From: a virus
Length of the DNA stretch: 20,745 bases
Strand: one strand, 5' to 3'
Virus record (IMG/VR): IMGVR_UViG_3300046694_000279
Coordinates: 1 to 20,745 of that record
Part shown: piece after piece, positions 1 through 7,034 of the stretch
Layout: every line of letters begins with the position of its first letter
Numbering within the stretch: the first letter of the stretch is position 1
Program-made: the position numbers and the translations under genes
The notes under the pieces: model-generated
Database searches by the model: none
What the model was told of the DNA's origin: nothing
What the model saw: only the letters and a program-made list of their open reading frames with translations

Positions 1-263
1 CCCGTGCTGATCGAGCAATGCTCTTAAGACAGTTGAAACGTTGCGTTTTTGCATAACACGCATAGTGCTTGTTCTTATCGAAGAAAACAAATGCAGAATT
101 GCATAGTCGACGCATAACATGTTTTTTACATCGTAAAGGATGCCATCCGACCGTGGTGCCTGCGTCGAGAAGAGCGCCCATGGTAACCTTGCGCCCATCG
201 CGGAAAAGCCCGGCCGTTGCCCCGCTTTTGCCCCACCTCTTTCAACGAGCTTCCTGACAATCC
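1..263. other. Left flank upstream of the mutS fragment, no gene recognised
   Basis: No convincing coding region is visible on either strand. Short open frames at the extreme left run in from outside and stop within about 55 bases, so they could be the last codons of an upstream gene, but I do not recognise them. The stretch around 51-120 is AT-rich and holds four GCATA-type motifs: GCATAACA at 51, GCATAG at 60, GCATAG at 101 and GCATAACA at 112. A TTGCCCC doublet lies at 217-235 and is annotated separately. The stretch immediately before 264 would be the native mutS leader if the left side is host DNA. It could instead belong to another integrated element. Confidence 0.4.
217..235 (+). repeat. 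Putative integrase arm-type repeat, left copy
   Basis: The sequence TTGCCCCGCTTTTGCCCCA is two TTGCCCC heptamers with an 11-bp period. A copy of the same length and orientation, differing at two positions, lies at 426-444. The pair brackets the mutS fragment and terminator. Paired short direct repeats flanking a crossover site are typical of arm-type binding sites of tyrosine recombinases, which is my inference here. No integrase gene is in the window. Confidence 0.4.
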
Positions 264-320
264 GATGAATAAAGCCGTCTCCGACCTGTCCTCCCACACC
301 CCGATTGTGTTGGAGTACTA
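264..320 (+). pseudogene. mutS: mutS 5' fragment (18 codons), interrupted at a probable prophage attachment site
   Basis: An ATG-started frame reads MNKAVSDLSSHTPIVLEY and then TAG. The first 13 residues match the N-terminus of Pseudomonas MutS as I remember it (MNKA-SDLSSHTP followed by MMQQYW). MutS is the mismatch-recognition ATPase of about 860 residues, so only its first turn is present. After HTP the sequence departs, but the DNA still resembles mutS: AGTACT with TAG stands where the gene should have AGTACTGG. That is what an element carrying an imperfect copy of its target would leave. A strong terminator follows five bases later, so the native mutS start leads nowhere here. An intact mutS, with a 5' end rebuilt by the element, is expected beyond the other end. 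The MutS match is from memory and was not aligned. Confidence 0.7.
296..320 (+). other. Putative attachment-site core region
   Basis: The likely crossover lies in or just before the stretch where identity to mutS stops, around CACACCCC at 296-303. The next bases still resemble mutS codons 13 to 18 but contain several substitutions and a stop. The flanks carry matching arm-like repeats at 217-235 and 426-444. The exact core cannot be fixed without the opposite end of the element. Confidence 0.4.
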
Positions 321-324
321 GCGT

Positions 325-370
325 AAAAAAGCCCTACAACCCCAAAAACAAAGGGCTGTAGGGCTTTTTT
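325..370. terminator. Strong bidirectional Rho-independent terminator
   Basis: A perfect 14-bp inverted repeat pairs 325-338 (A-tract then GCCCTACA) with 357-370 (TGTAGGGC then a T-tract), with an 18-base loop. The A-run on one side and T-run on the other let it work in both directions. It stops transcription coming from the truncated mutS and insulates the element from the flank. Confidence 0.85.
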
Positions 371-394
371 GACAAATCGTAAGCACTGTTCATT

Positions 395-422
395 TGGCAT
401 TAAATGGCATTAGTTGGCGTAC
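395..422 (+). repeat. Three 10-bp-spaced TGGCATTA repeats next to the attachment region
   Basis: TGGCATTA occurs at 395-402 and 405-412, and a degenerate third unit, TGGCGTAC, lies at 415-422. The spacing is exactly 10 bp, about one helical turn, so a protein could bind all three on one face of the DNA. The place, between the terminator and the TTGCCCC doublet, suggests integrase or excisionase sites. That is an inference from position only. Confidence 0.35.
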
Positions 423-425
423 GAT

Positions 426-444
426 TTGCCCCATTTTTGCCCCA
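426..444 (+). repeat. Putative integrase arm-type repeat, right copy
   Basis: The sequence TTGCCCCATTTTTGCCCCA has two TTGCCCC units with an 11-bp period. It matches the copy at 217-235 at 17 of 19 positions and has the same orientation. It lies directly after the TGGCATTA repeats, inside the element. Confidence 0.4.
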
Positions 445-445
445 T

Positions 446-782
446 AGAATTTTAGAGAACAGCACCTCGCCACCTTCCACTTGCTCGCTAGATACCCAAT
501 CTTTTTCCGAATCATCCCTGCGTTTTGTCGGTCGATCACCCCATCGTAGACTGCACACCACCGAAACTCTGTTACGACAGTGCAATCCGCTTCAAACCAG
601 AACAACGGACGTTCCGCCCTTTCCCTATGATGTTCTGCGGACTGAAGCGGCCTCGGATTTGCCCTGAATTTCCACCGCGCATTGTAAAACCGCTGTCGCA
701 TTCAAAAATGATTCATCTCTGCTTTCACCAACGCCTAAATCTGTGATCTTCTTGAGCAAGTCAATCTCAAGGCTCTCCAATC
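446..782. other. Leader of the cargo operon; no confident gene
   Basis: A minus-strand open frame of 103 codons at 390-701 and two overlapping plus-strand frames cover this stretch. None shows a recognisable domain. The minus-strand frame also reads straight through the attachment repeats, so I do not call it a gene. No clear promoter is visible. The only Shine-Dalgarno-like sequence before the gene at 783 is AAGG at 769-772, which is weak. Confidence 0.3.
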
Positions 783-1709
783 ATGGATGTGTTTCATCTC
801 GTCATCGACACGAGCATGCTGCGTCAACTGCATTTCCAGCATCCAGATTTCGAGCGCCTGTTGCGCCAGTCGCAAATGGGCAAGCTCAAGATCTACATCC
901 CGCAGATTGTCATGGAGGAAGAGCGAACCGCAAAGCTTGCGGAGCATAGGAGGCTTGTCGATGAAATAAATACGAGATTTGACAAAATACGACGTGGCAT
1001 GCTTGGCATGATTGTGGAGGACCTTGCTGAACCTCACCTGGAATTATGGGATGCAGAAGATGTGGAGCGCAGTTCGAAGGTGGCTTTCACACGGTTTGTG
1101 ACTAACAACAAGATCGAGGTGATTGAGATTTCGATGGAGCACGCTGCCAAGGCATGGGGCAGATATTTCAAAGTAGAGCCGCCGTTCAACCCTAGAGAAG
1201 AGCGTGAAGCCAGGCGTAAGGATATACCGGACTCGTGGATACTTGAGGCTGGGATTGAGATTAAACCTAGAAAGGGGCTGCATTGTGCTTTGGTTGGCGA
1301 TGGCAAACTCGCCGGGGCCTTTCAGGCAGAGGGCTTTAAGGTCTACAGGGAAGTCCAGGCATTGCTCGATGACATCGAACGATCTACCGCTGTGGTCCCC
1401 ATTCGAGAGCCCGCCGCCGAGGACCAAAATGTTTCTCTCGATCAACTTCGCAGTCCAGACTTCAAGGACATGGATGTTATCGTGATGGGCTTGATCGAGG
1501 TACTTGGCGCTCCCTCCAAGGTTGATCTGCTCGCAGCAATATCAAAGGCAGGGCTGAATGCGAATATTGCTGAGCATGAAGCCCGTACGATGGTGCTGTC
1601 CGGCAGACTCACCGACACCGGCACACATTTCATTCCGACGAGTCGTGCTGTCGCCCAACAAGCGGCGGAGACGGATGCAGTGACCAATGTGCTTCTGAGG
1701 ATAGTCTGA
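783..1709 (+). CDS. PIN-domain nuclease with C-terminal winged-helix-like region
   Basis: This 308-residue protein begins with the strand and Asp of a PIN ribonuclease fold: VIDTS with D9, then the IPQIVMEEE segment with E45 and E46. A basic and acidic block, RRKDIPD (D147 and D150), and a later strand, ALVGDGKLA (D173), follow. These acids sit where PIN proteins, particularly the DUF4935 type, place their metal-binding residues, so the nuclease centre looks intact. Residues of about 205-308 form a separate region rich in short helices, with a winged-helix-like pattern that could bind nucleic acid or the partner. Length exceeds that of a VapC toxin (about 130 residues), and there is no VapB-like antitoxin. 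The stop overlaps the next start by one base (TGATG), so the two genes are almost certainly co-translated. Base composition is visibly lower in GC than in the tail genes, suggesting separate acquisition. The substrate is unknown. Confidence 0.7.
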   Translation: MDVFHLVIDTSMLRQLHFQHPDFERLLRQSQMGKLKIYIPQIVMEEERTAKLAEHRRLVDEINTRFDKIRRGMLGMIVEDLAEPHLELWDAEDVERSSKVAFTRFVTNNKIEVIEISMEHAAKAWGRYFKVEPPFNPREEREARRKDIPDSWILEAGIEIKPRKGLHCALVGDGKLAGAFQAEGFKVYREVQALLDDIERSTAVVPIREPAAEDQNVSLDQLRSPDFKDMDVIVMGLIEVLGAPSKVDLLAAISKAGLNANIAEHEARTMVLSGRLTDTGTHFIPTSRAVAQQAAETDAVTNVLLRIV

Positions 1710-4123
1710 TGAGCCAACTCGACCTGCGCTTGGCGGCGCTTTCAAAACTGGTGGACATCAAATCGGCGGCGGTGGATCAACGCCTGAGCGAAGAATTTAA
1801 CCGCATCGAGCGCATCTTCCAAAACAGTAACGAATACGATGAACTATCAGATGCATTGAAAACGCTTTCAGTGTTGGTACCTAGGTTTCATATGGCAACG
1901 TTACCGTTGCTGGAAACTTTCGTACAATCTTTACCGAGCAGAACTCTGACCAAAAGCGGTTCTCCAATCACCAGTGCCCGGCATCGCTACCGCTCCAATG
2001 AGAGTCTGCTTCGCGAAACAATCGACGTCGTAGAAAATATTCGGTTTTTGCACACTGAGCAGGTGGTGAGCTTCCTATTGGAGATAGCGCGAGCCTCTGA
2101 TAAAGATGTCAAAGCCAAGGCTGAGGGAGTGCTTGAGGCACTTGCCACGTTCGACCTAGATGTATTCTATGGCGACCGAGCCTTGGGTGCTGAACCGCAG
2201 GCTCGAATGGTTGCCCACTTCGCAGGGCTTCAAAACGATGAATTGCTAACCAACGCGGACATCATTCTCCGAGTGCTAAGCACTGTGTTATCGCCCAGTA
2301 TGGAAGGTCACTCTTGGTCATACGATAGTGTCACCATTCGTAGAGGCTCAATAGGTAGTGGCGGTGGCATTGCCGCCTTGCGTTCCGAAGCCATCACTCT
2401 AGCGAAGCGGATTTACAGTCTAGACAGGTCGGTTGAACATAGACGACATGTGTTGCAAACCCTTGTCTCTGCCACACGCCAAGAGACTCCCACTAGCGAT
2501 GAAGAAACGTCCGCCATGTTCGAGCGGGACGCGATTGTAGTGTTGGAGTTTATGCGTGACCTATTGGCAACTGAGGCTCTGCCACTGATTCAAAAAATCG
2601 AACACCAAAGCTACTGGATCTATTTCCACGGAGCGACCCCGGCGATTAAAAACAAAGCATTGGAAATACGCGATGCTGTGGATGCGCATGCCGAGTATCA
2701 GATTTACAAGCAGCTCATCGGCTTCGAAGGCATCTTCGGAAAATGGGAAGACTTAAGCCGCTCCGAAGCAGCATGGGATTATAGTGACAACAAGCGTCGT
2801 GAAGCTGCTCGCATGTACCTTGAGGAAATCGATGACACTAGCTACACCACATGGTTTAACAGGATCCTCAATTTCTCACATACCAGATCAAACGATCTAG
2901 CTGCGTTCCCGGTTTATTACGATTTCCTGAAGTCGATCGGCGAGAAACACCCACGATTCGCTTTGGACCTTTTGTCCAATCACGAAGAGCTCATGAAACC
3001 ATTCCTCATAGCTCTATTGAATGGTCTTTGGATCAGTGCGAACCAGTCCGATGTCGAATCGCTCGTCAAATGCTGGATTGTGAGTGGGCGAAACCTGGCA
3101 TCTGTTGCCAAATCACTGTACCAAGTTGGAACGTCGCGATTGGACGTACTTGCGTCGGTAGTCGAACGCGCTACCGAGGTCCATGATCGAGAAGCTCTCA
3201 TACAAGCTATGAGCGTTGCCGCAAACCTATTTCTAGCAGGCGCTTCAGACTCGAAAGCAATTTTCATGCGATCGTTGCGTGAAATGTCCAAGCGTGATGA
3301 TACTAGCTGGACCAACACTATCTGGCTAAATAGGGATTTCCAAGCCCTGATAGATGCGATGGAGGTCGAAGAGCGATCCGAACTGCTCGCCACTATGACA
3401 CTGCTGCCGGAACTGAATTACCAAACCGAAGAACTTCTCTATGCAATTGCGAAGCACGACCTACAGGCTGTTCTCGACTTTTTAGTCGGCCGGTTACAGC
3501 ATGCCAGGGCGTTAGCGAAGCGAACCCGTGAAACCGGCAAGAATGAAACTGACCGATTTGAGGCTATCCCCTACCAACTCAATAAGCTGAACGAAATTCT
3601 CGCGCGGGCGCCTGACGCGTTACTGTCAGCCCTGCGGCGTGATTTCGACGGGGAATCCAGCACCATGTTCAGCTATCGCGGCGCGCGAATTATCAAATCA
3701 ACGTTCCCCGAATTTGACGACTCGCTCGAAATTCTGCTGCTGAAGTACATCGAGAGCGGAGACGAACTTGATATTGAATTTGTCCTCGGTATTTTGCGCA
3801 CATACGACGGCTCACCTAAAATCCAAAATGTCTGCAAAACAATTATTAAAACAGTGCCAGAACGCTCACAAACTTGGAACGAAGTTGCCGCAGCACTTGA
3901 GTCCACTGGTGTCGTGCGGGGCGAATACGGTATGGTTGAAGCGTATGAGAGCAAGGTATTGGAACTATCAAGCTGGGTGAATGATGACGACGAGCGCGTT
4001 CGAACATTTGCAGAATGGCTTATAGGAAGCTTGCAGAGTTTAATCGCACAAGAGCGTCAGCGTACTGATCAAAATTTGGCCCTTCGCAAATATCAGTACG
4101 GTATTGGCAAGGACGAGAGTTAA
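1709..4123 (+). CDS. Large all-helical protein of unknown function, partner of the PIN nuclease
   Basis: I do not recognise this 804-residue protein. It reads as almost continuous amphipathic helices with leucine-rich heptad spacing and no transmembrane segment or signal peptide. No Walker A, helicase or other catalytic motif is apparent. The pattern suggests a HEAT/ARM-like solenoid, a fold often used as a sensor or scaffold. A glycine-rich loop near residues 210-222 (RRGSIGSGGG) interrupts the helices but lacks the Lys-Ser/Thr of a P-loop. The start overlaps the stop of the PIN gene, and TGAGGA lies about eight bases upstream as a ribosome site. It ends 27 bp before the convergent umuC. The pairing of a small nuclease with a large helical protein at a prophage edge resembles the layout of several phage-defence modules. 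That role is inferred from context, not from homology. Confidence 0.65.
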   Translation: MSQLDLRLAALSKLVDIKSAAVDQRLSEEFNRIERIFQNSNEYDELSDALKTLSVLVPRFHMATLPLLETFVQSLPSRTLTKSGSPITSARHRYRSNESLLRETIDVVENIRFLHTEQVVSFLLEIARASDKDVKAKAEGVLEALATFDLDVFYGDRALGAEPQARMVAHFAGLQNDELLTNADIILRVLSTVLSPSMEGHSWSYDSVTIRRGSIGSGGGIAALRSEAITLAKRIYSLDRSVEHRRHVLQTLVSATRQETPTSDEETSAMFERDAIVVLEFMRDLLATEALPLIQKIEHQSYWIYFHGATPAIKNKALEIRDAVDAHAEYQIYKQLIGFEGIFGKWEDLSRSEAAWDYSDNKRREAARMYLEEIDDTSYTTWFNRILNFSHTRSNDLAAFPVYYDFLKSIGEKHPRFALDLLSNHEELMKPFLIALLNGLWISANQSDVESLVKCWIVSGRNLASVAKSLYQVGTSRLDVLASVVERATEVHDREALIQAMSVAANLFLAGASDSKAIFMRSLREMSKRDDTSWTNTIWLNRDFQALIDAMEVEERSELLATMTLLPELNYQTEELLYAIAKHDLQAVLDFLVGRLQHARALAKRTRETGKNETDRFEAIPYQLNKLNEILARAPDALLSALRRDFDGESSTMFSYRGARIIKSTFPEFDDSLEILLLKYIESGDELDIEFVLGILRTYDGSPKIQNVCKTIIKTVPERSQTWNEVAAALESTGVVRGEYGMVEAYESKVLELSSWVNDDDERVRTFAEWLIGSLQSLIAQERQRTDQNLALRKYQYGIGKDES

Positions 4124-4134
4124 GTTGCGAAATT

Positions 4135-4165
4135 GTGCACTGAAAGATTACTACTTGCAGTGCAC
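4135..4165. terminator. Inverted repeat between convergent genes, possible weak terminator
   Basis: GTGCACTG at 4135-4142 pairs perfectly with CAGTGCAC at 4158-4165 across a 15-base loop. It overlaps the last codons of umuC and sits between two converging genes. Neither side has a T-run, so it is at best a weak or Rho-assisted stop. Confidence 0.3.
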
Positions 4166-5428
4166 CACCCATAATTGATTGATGTTAGTAGTGAAGCTCT
4201 GACTCATCATTTCGCGGCGCATGGCCCAATCCGGATGGCTCGGTACGCTAGCTGCACGGAGCGTGCCTCTGCCCCAACGGTCGTTGATCTGATCCAGCAC
4301 TGCCATCACCTTACTGGCTGAAGCCGGTTGAGATGTGGCGAACAGGTCGTCAGTGTATTCGCCGGGTTGGCACAGATTCAGTAGCAGCACTTCCGCTTTG
4401 CTGTAGGCGAATCCCGGACGGAAAATTCGATCAAGGGCGTCGACGGCCGCCCTAGTCAGTAGACGCACATCATCTGTTGGATATGGCAGGTCCACCACAA
4501 CACCGTTGGCATATTTGGCTTCCTCGGGATTAAACATGCCGGTGCGGATACTGACCCTGATCTTCTTGCACAAAGAATTCTGAGCCCGAAGCTTTTCAGA
4601 TGCCCGCATCATGTAGGTTGCCACGGCCTCTTTGATGGGAGGCAGCTCCGTTAATCGCTTGCCGAACATTCGGCTGCAACAGATCTCCTGTTTCGGCGGG
4701 TCTGGCTCATCAAGCTCCAGACACGGCGTGCCGGCCAGTTCCCGGGCCGTCTTCTCGATCACCACGCTGAAGTGCTTACGCAGAGACCAGGCATCCGCCT
4801 TGGCCAGGTCCATGGCTGACTTGATGCCCAGTGCATTCAGGTGCATTTTCATGCGCCTGCCCACGCCCCACACCTCACCCACGTCGGTGTTGCGAAGCAC
4901 CCAGTCACGTTTTACCTGGTCGCAAATATTCACAACACCGCCAGTCTGGGCCTGCAACCGTTTAGCCGTGTGGTTGGCCAGCTTGGCCAAGGTTTTAGTC
5001 GGGGCGATACCAACCCCGACCGGAATACCCGTGCACCGCAACACCTGACTGCGAATTTGTCGGCCGAGTTCGTCCAGCCCTTCGATACCGGTCAAGTCGG
5101 CAAAAGCCTCATCGATGCTGTACACCTCGACCGCCGGAACCAACGACTCGATCAGCGTCATCACCCGCTCGCTCATATCGCCATACAGGGCATAGTTCGA
5201 CGAGAACGCAACGATGCCCTGCTGCCGAAGCTTGTTCTTTATCTGGAAATACGGCTCGCCCATTTTCACGAAAGGTTTCGCGTCGTAGCTGCGCGCGATG
5301 ACGCAACCATCGTTGTTCGAGAGAACTACGATCGGGACCCTGGCCAAGTCCGGGCGAAACACCCGCTCGCAACTGGCATAGAAGCTGTTGCAATCAATCA
5401 GGCCGAAAACCGGCATTGGCTCAGACAT
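4151..5428 (-). CDS. umuC: DNA polymerase V catalytic subunit UmuC (Y-family)
   Basis: This 425-residue protein, close to the 422 of E. coli UmuC, is the translesion polymerase that copies past damaged bases together with processed UmuD. The palm motifs are intact: FGLIDCNSFYASCE with metal ligand D12, and YSIDEAFADLTG with D106 and E107. The little-finger domain and the UmuC-specific C-terminal region follow. A TDDLF segment late in the protein may be the clamp-binding peptide. The start overlaps the umuD stop by eight bases, so the two are one operon under the LexA box at 5865-5880. Such copies on mobile elements raise damage tolerance and mutation in the host. Confidence 0.95.
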   Translation of the reverse strand: MSEPMPVFGLIDCNSFYASCERVFRPDLARVPIVVLSNNDGCVIARSYDAKPFVKMGEPYFQIKNKLRQQGIVAFSSNYALYGDMSERVMTLIESLVPAVEVYSIDEAFADLTGIEGLDELGRQIRSQVLRCTGIPVGVGIAPTKTLAKLANHTAKRLQAQTGGVVNICDQVKRDWVLRNTDVGEVWGVGRRMKMHLNALGIKSAMDLAKADAWSLRKHFSVVIEKTARELAGTPCLELDEPDPPKQEICCSRMFGKRLTELPPIKEAVATYMMRASEKLRAQNSLCKKIRVSIRTGMFNPEEAKYANGVVVDLPYPTDDVRLLTRAAVDALDRIFRPGFAYSKAEVLLLNLCQPGEYTDDLFATSQPASASKVMAVLDQINDRWGRGTLRAASVPSHPDWAMRREMMSQSFTTNINQLWVVHCK

Positions 5429-5846
5429 GACTGCGCACGCTGCCCGTGATTACACCCCAGATCGACAGCTCGTCACTCTCCAAAACATAGCGCGGCGGGT
5501 ATTTTGGGTTTTCCGACAGTAGGATCACGTCCTTGCCTCGAATGCACAGCCGCTTGCAGACCGGATCGTTGTTCAGCAAAGCCACAACAATATGGCCGTG
5601 GGTCGGCTCAAGGGAGCGGTCCACTACCGCCAAATCTCCCTCAAAAATTCCCGCGCCTTGCATGCTTTCCCCGGTGATCGACACGAGGTAGACGTGTGGT
5701 GCACGGATATTCAGCACCTCATCGAGCGAGATGTGAGACTCGATGTGGTCCGCTGCTGGCGATGGGAATCCTGCCGGCACCTGGAACAGGCAGAGTGGTA
5801 GTTTCAGACCGCCCTGGGCAATAGGTCCTAACATTGAAAAGCTCAT
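5421..5846 (-). CDS. umuD: UmuD, self-cleaving SOS mutagenesis protein
   Basis: This 141-residue protein has the LexA/UmuD serine-lysine peptidase fold. The cleavage site AGFPSPAAD gives cutting between A25 and G26. The nucleophile lies in GESM (S61), and the general base is K98 in VCKRL. RecA filaments trigger cleavage, and the UmuD' dimer then joins UmuC to form Pol V. There is no DNA-binding domain, so it is UmuD rather than LexA. The ATG at 5846 is preceded by AGGAAG on the minus strand at suitable spacing. umuC follows with an eight-base overlap. Confidence 0.93.
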   Translation of the reverse strand: MSFSMLGPIAQGGLKLPLCLFQVPAGFPSPAADHIESHISLDEVLNIRAPHVYLVSITGESMQGAGIFEGDLAVVDRSLEPTHGHIVVALLNNDPVCKRLCIRGKDVILLSENPKYPPRYVLESDELSIWGVITGSVRSHV

Positions 5847-5864
5847 AACGCACGACTTCCTGCA

Positions 5865-5880
5865 CTGTACGAATATACAG
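5865..5880. promoter_or_regulatory. LexA (SOS) box upstream of umuDC
   Basis: CTGTACGAATATACAG matches the LexA consensus CTG-N10-CAG with a near-palindromic AT-rich centre. It lies 19 bp upstream of the umuD start and overlaps the end of the predicted -10 element. It is also 63 bp upstream of the divergent yedK start, so it may control both directions. Confidence 0.9.
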
Positions 5881-5907
5881 TTAACTTTCAGAAAGCTTTG
5901 CAGTCAA
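5879..5907 (-). promoter_or_regulatory. Predicted sigma-70 promoter of umuDC
   Basis: On the minus strand TTGACT (5902-5907) and TTAACT (5879-5884) are separated by 17 bp. The LexA box begins within the -10 element, so bound LexA would block initiation. The elements are good but not perfect matches, and no transcript start is known. Confidence 0.5.
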
Positions 5908-5943
5908 TTTTTTTGTAGGAGAAATCTGATAGGCGGGTGAGTT

Positions 5944-6657
5944 ATGTGTGGACGACTTTCGCAGTACAGCGGCATCCACGACTTCGTGGCGGCGCTGAGC
6001 ATGCCCAACGCGCTGGTCAACACTACCGGTGATCAAGCGTTCGAGCGCTATAACGCTGCACCATCGACGCAACTCGCCCTGTTCCATCAAGAAGGTCGCT
6101 ACCTGCACGCCGACATGGTGCGCTGGGGCTGGCGACCGCACTGGGCGAAGGATCGCGCCGCGCCGATCAATGCCAGGGTTGAGAAAGTCGCCCACGGCCC
6201 CTTCTTCCGCGCGATCTGGCCGCACCGAGCAATCATCGCGATCAACAACTGGTTCGAGTGGGTGGATGAAGACGAACCGAAAAAGCAGCCCTACCTCATT
6301 CGACACAGGGATCAATCACCAATCCTGTGCGCTGCGATTGGTCAGTACCCAAATGTCGAGCAAGAACCGAGCGAACACGACGGGTTTTTGATCATTACCG
6401 CCGATAGTGCCGGTGGCATGGTGGATATCCACGACCGGCGGCCGGTGACATTGTCACCAGAACTGGCAAGGGAATGGTTGGAGCCGGTCACCCCCAAGGA
6501 ACGCGCCGAACAGATGGTGCTGTTCCAGGGAGAGCCGACCGAGGCATTCGAATGGTTCAAGGTTGACCGGGCCATTGGCAACGTACGAAATCAAGGCCCC
6601 GAGTTAATTGAGCCTATCGGGCAAATCACTGGAGGTGACGAAAAGGGACCCCCCTGA
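5944..6657 (+). CDS. yedK: YedK/HMCES-type SRAP abasic-site protein
   Basis: This 237-residue SOS-response-associated peptidase-like protein would bind single-stranded DNA at abasic sites and form a thiazolidine crosslink through its N-terminal Cys2. All expected residues are visible: MCGR at the start with C2 exposed after Met removal, N37 in YNAAPS, N76 to E80 in INARVEK, E105 in WFEWV, and H163 in IHDRRP. Length and order fit the family. It is transcribed divergently from umuDC across the region holding the LexA box, which links it to the damage response as its family name implies. GGGTGAG just before ATG 5944 is a weak ribosome site. The octamer array begins 97 bp after the stop. Confidence 0.92.
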   Translation: MCGRLSQYSGIHDFVAALSMPNALVNTTGDQAFERYNAAPSTQLALFHQEGRYLHADMVRWGWRPHWAKDRAAPINARVEKVAHGPFFRAIWPHRAIIAINNWFEWVDEDEPKKQPYLIRHRDQSPILCAAIGQYPNVEQEPSEHDGFLIITADSAGGMVDIHDRRPVTLSPELAREWLEPVTPKERAEQMVLFQGEPTEAFEWFKVDRAIGNVRNQGPELIEPIGQITGGDEKGPP

Positions 6658-6754
6658 TCGATACCACGGCCAGGAAATGTAATTGCCTTCAAGTGGGACC
6701 ATGAGAATCGCCATTTTTCAAGGTACTTCCCAGCAGCATTATAAACGTCGAACT

Positions 6755-7034
6755 CGTCATTACGTCATTACGTCATTACGTCATTACGTCATTGCGTCAT
6801 TACGTCATTGCGTTCTTACGTCATTACGTCATTACGTCATTACGTCATTACGTCATTACGTCATTGCGTCATTGCGTCATTACGTCATTACGTCATTACG
6901 TCATTACGTCATTGCGTCATTACGTCATTACGTCATTACGTCATTACGTCATTGCGTCATTACGTCATTACGTCATTACGTCATTGCGTCATTGCGTCAT
7001 TGCGTCATTACGTCATTACGTCATTGCGTCATTG
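6755..7034. repeat. Octamer tandem array, block 1 (CGTCATTR x 35)
   Basis: Thirty-five consecutive octamers run without a single phase break. Thirty-four are CGTCATTA or CGTCATTG. The exception is CGTTCTTA at 6811-6818. A-type and G-type units alternate irregularly, with a 40-bp higher-order unit (four A then one G) repeated at 6875-6954. On the opposite strand the unit reads as a TGACGTAA-like near-palindrome. The unit length is not a multiple of three, so all three plus frames stay open and would encode an eight-residue repeat. That is a by-product of the array rather than evidence of a gene. Such arrays expand and contract by slippage. No function is evident. Confidence 0.95.

Noticed and set aside
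69-257. Plus-strand ORF of 62 codons in the left flank
   Set aside because: It has no recognisable similarity, overlaps the repeat doublet, and its composition does not look coding.
390-701. Minus-strand ORF of 103 codons
   Set aside because: It reads through the attachment-site repeats, has no recognised domain and competes with overlapping plus-strand frames. It may be a decayed gene.
783-1709. Classical VapBC toxin-antitoxin reading of the PIN gene
   Set aside because: The protein is more than twice VapC length, and no small antitoxin gene precedes or follows it. The partner is an 804-residue protein.
4841-5449. Plus-strand ORF of 202 codons opposite umuC
   Set aside because: It is a shadow of umuC, whose catalytic motifs are intact on the minus strand.
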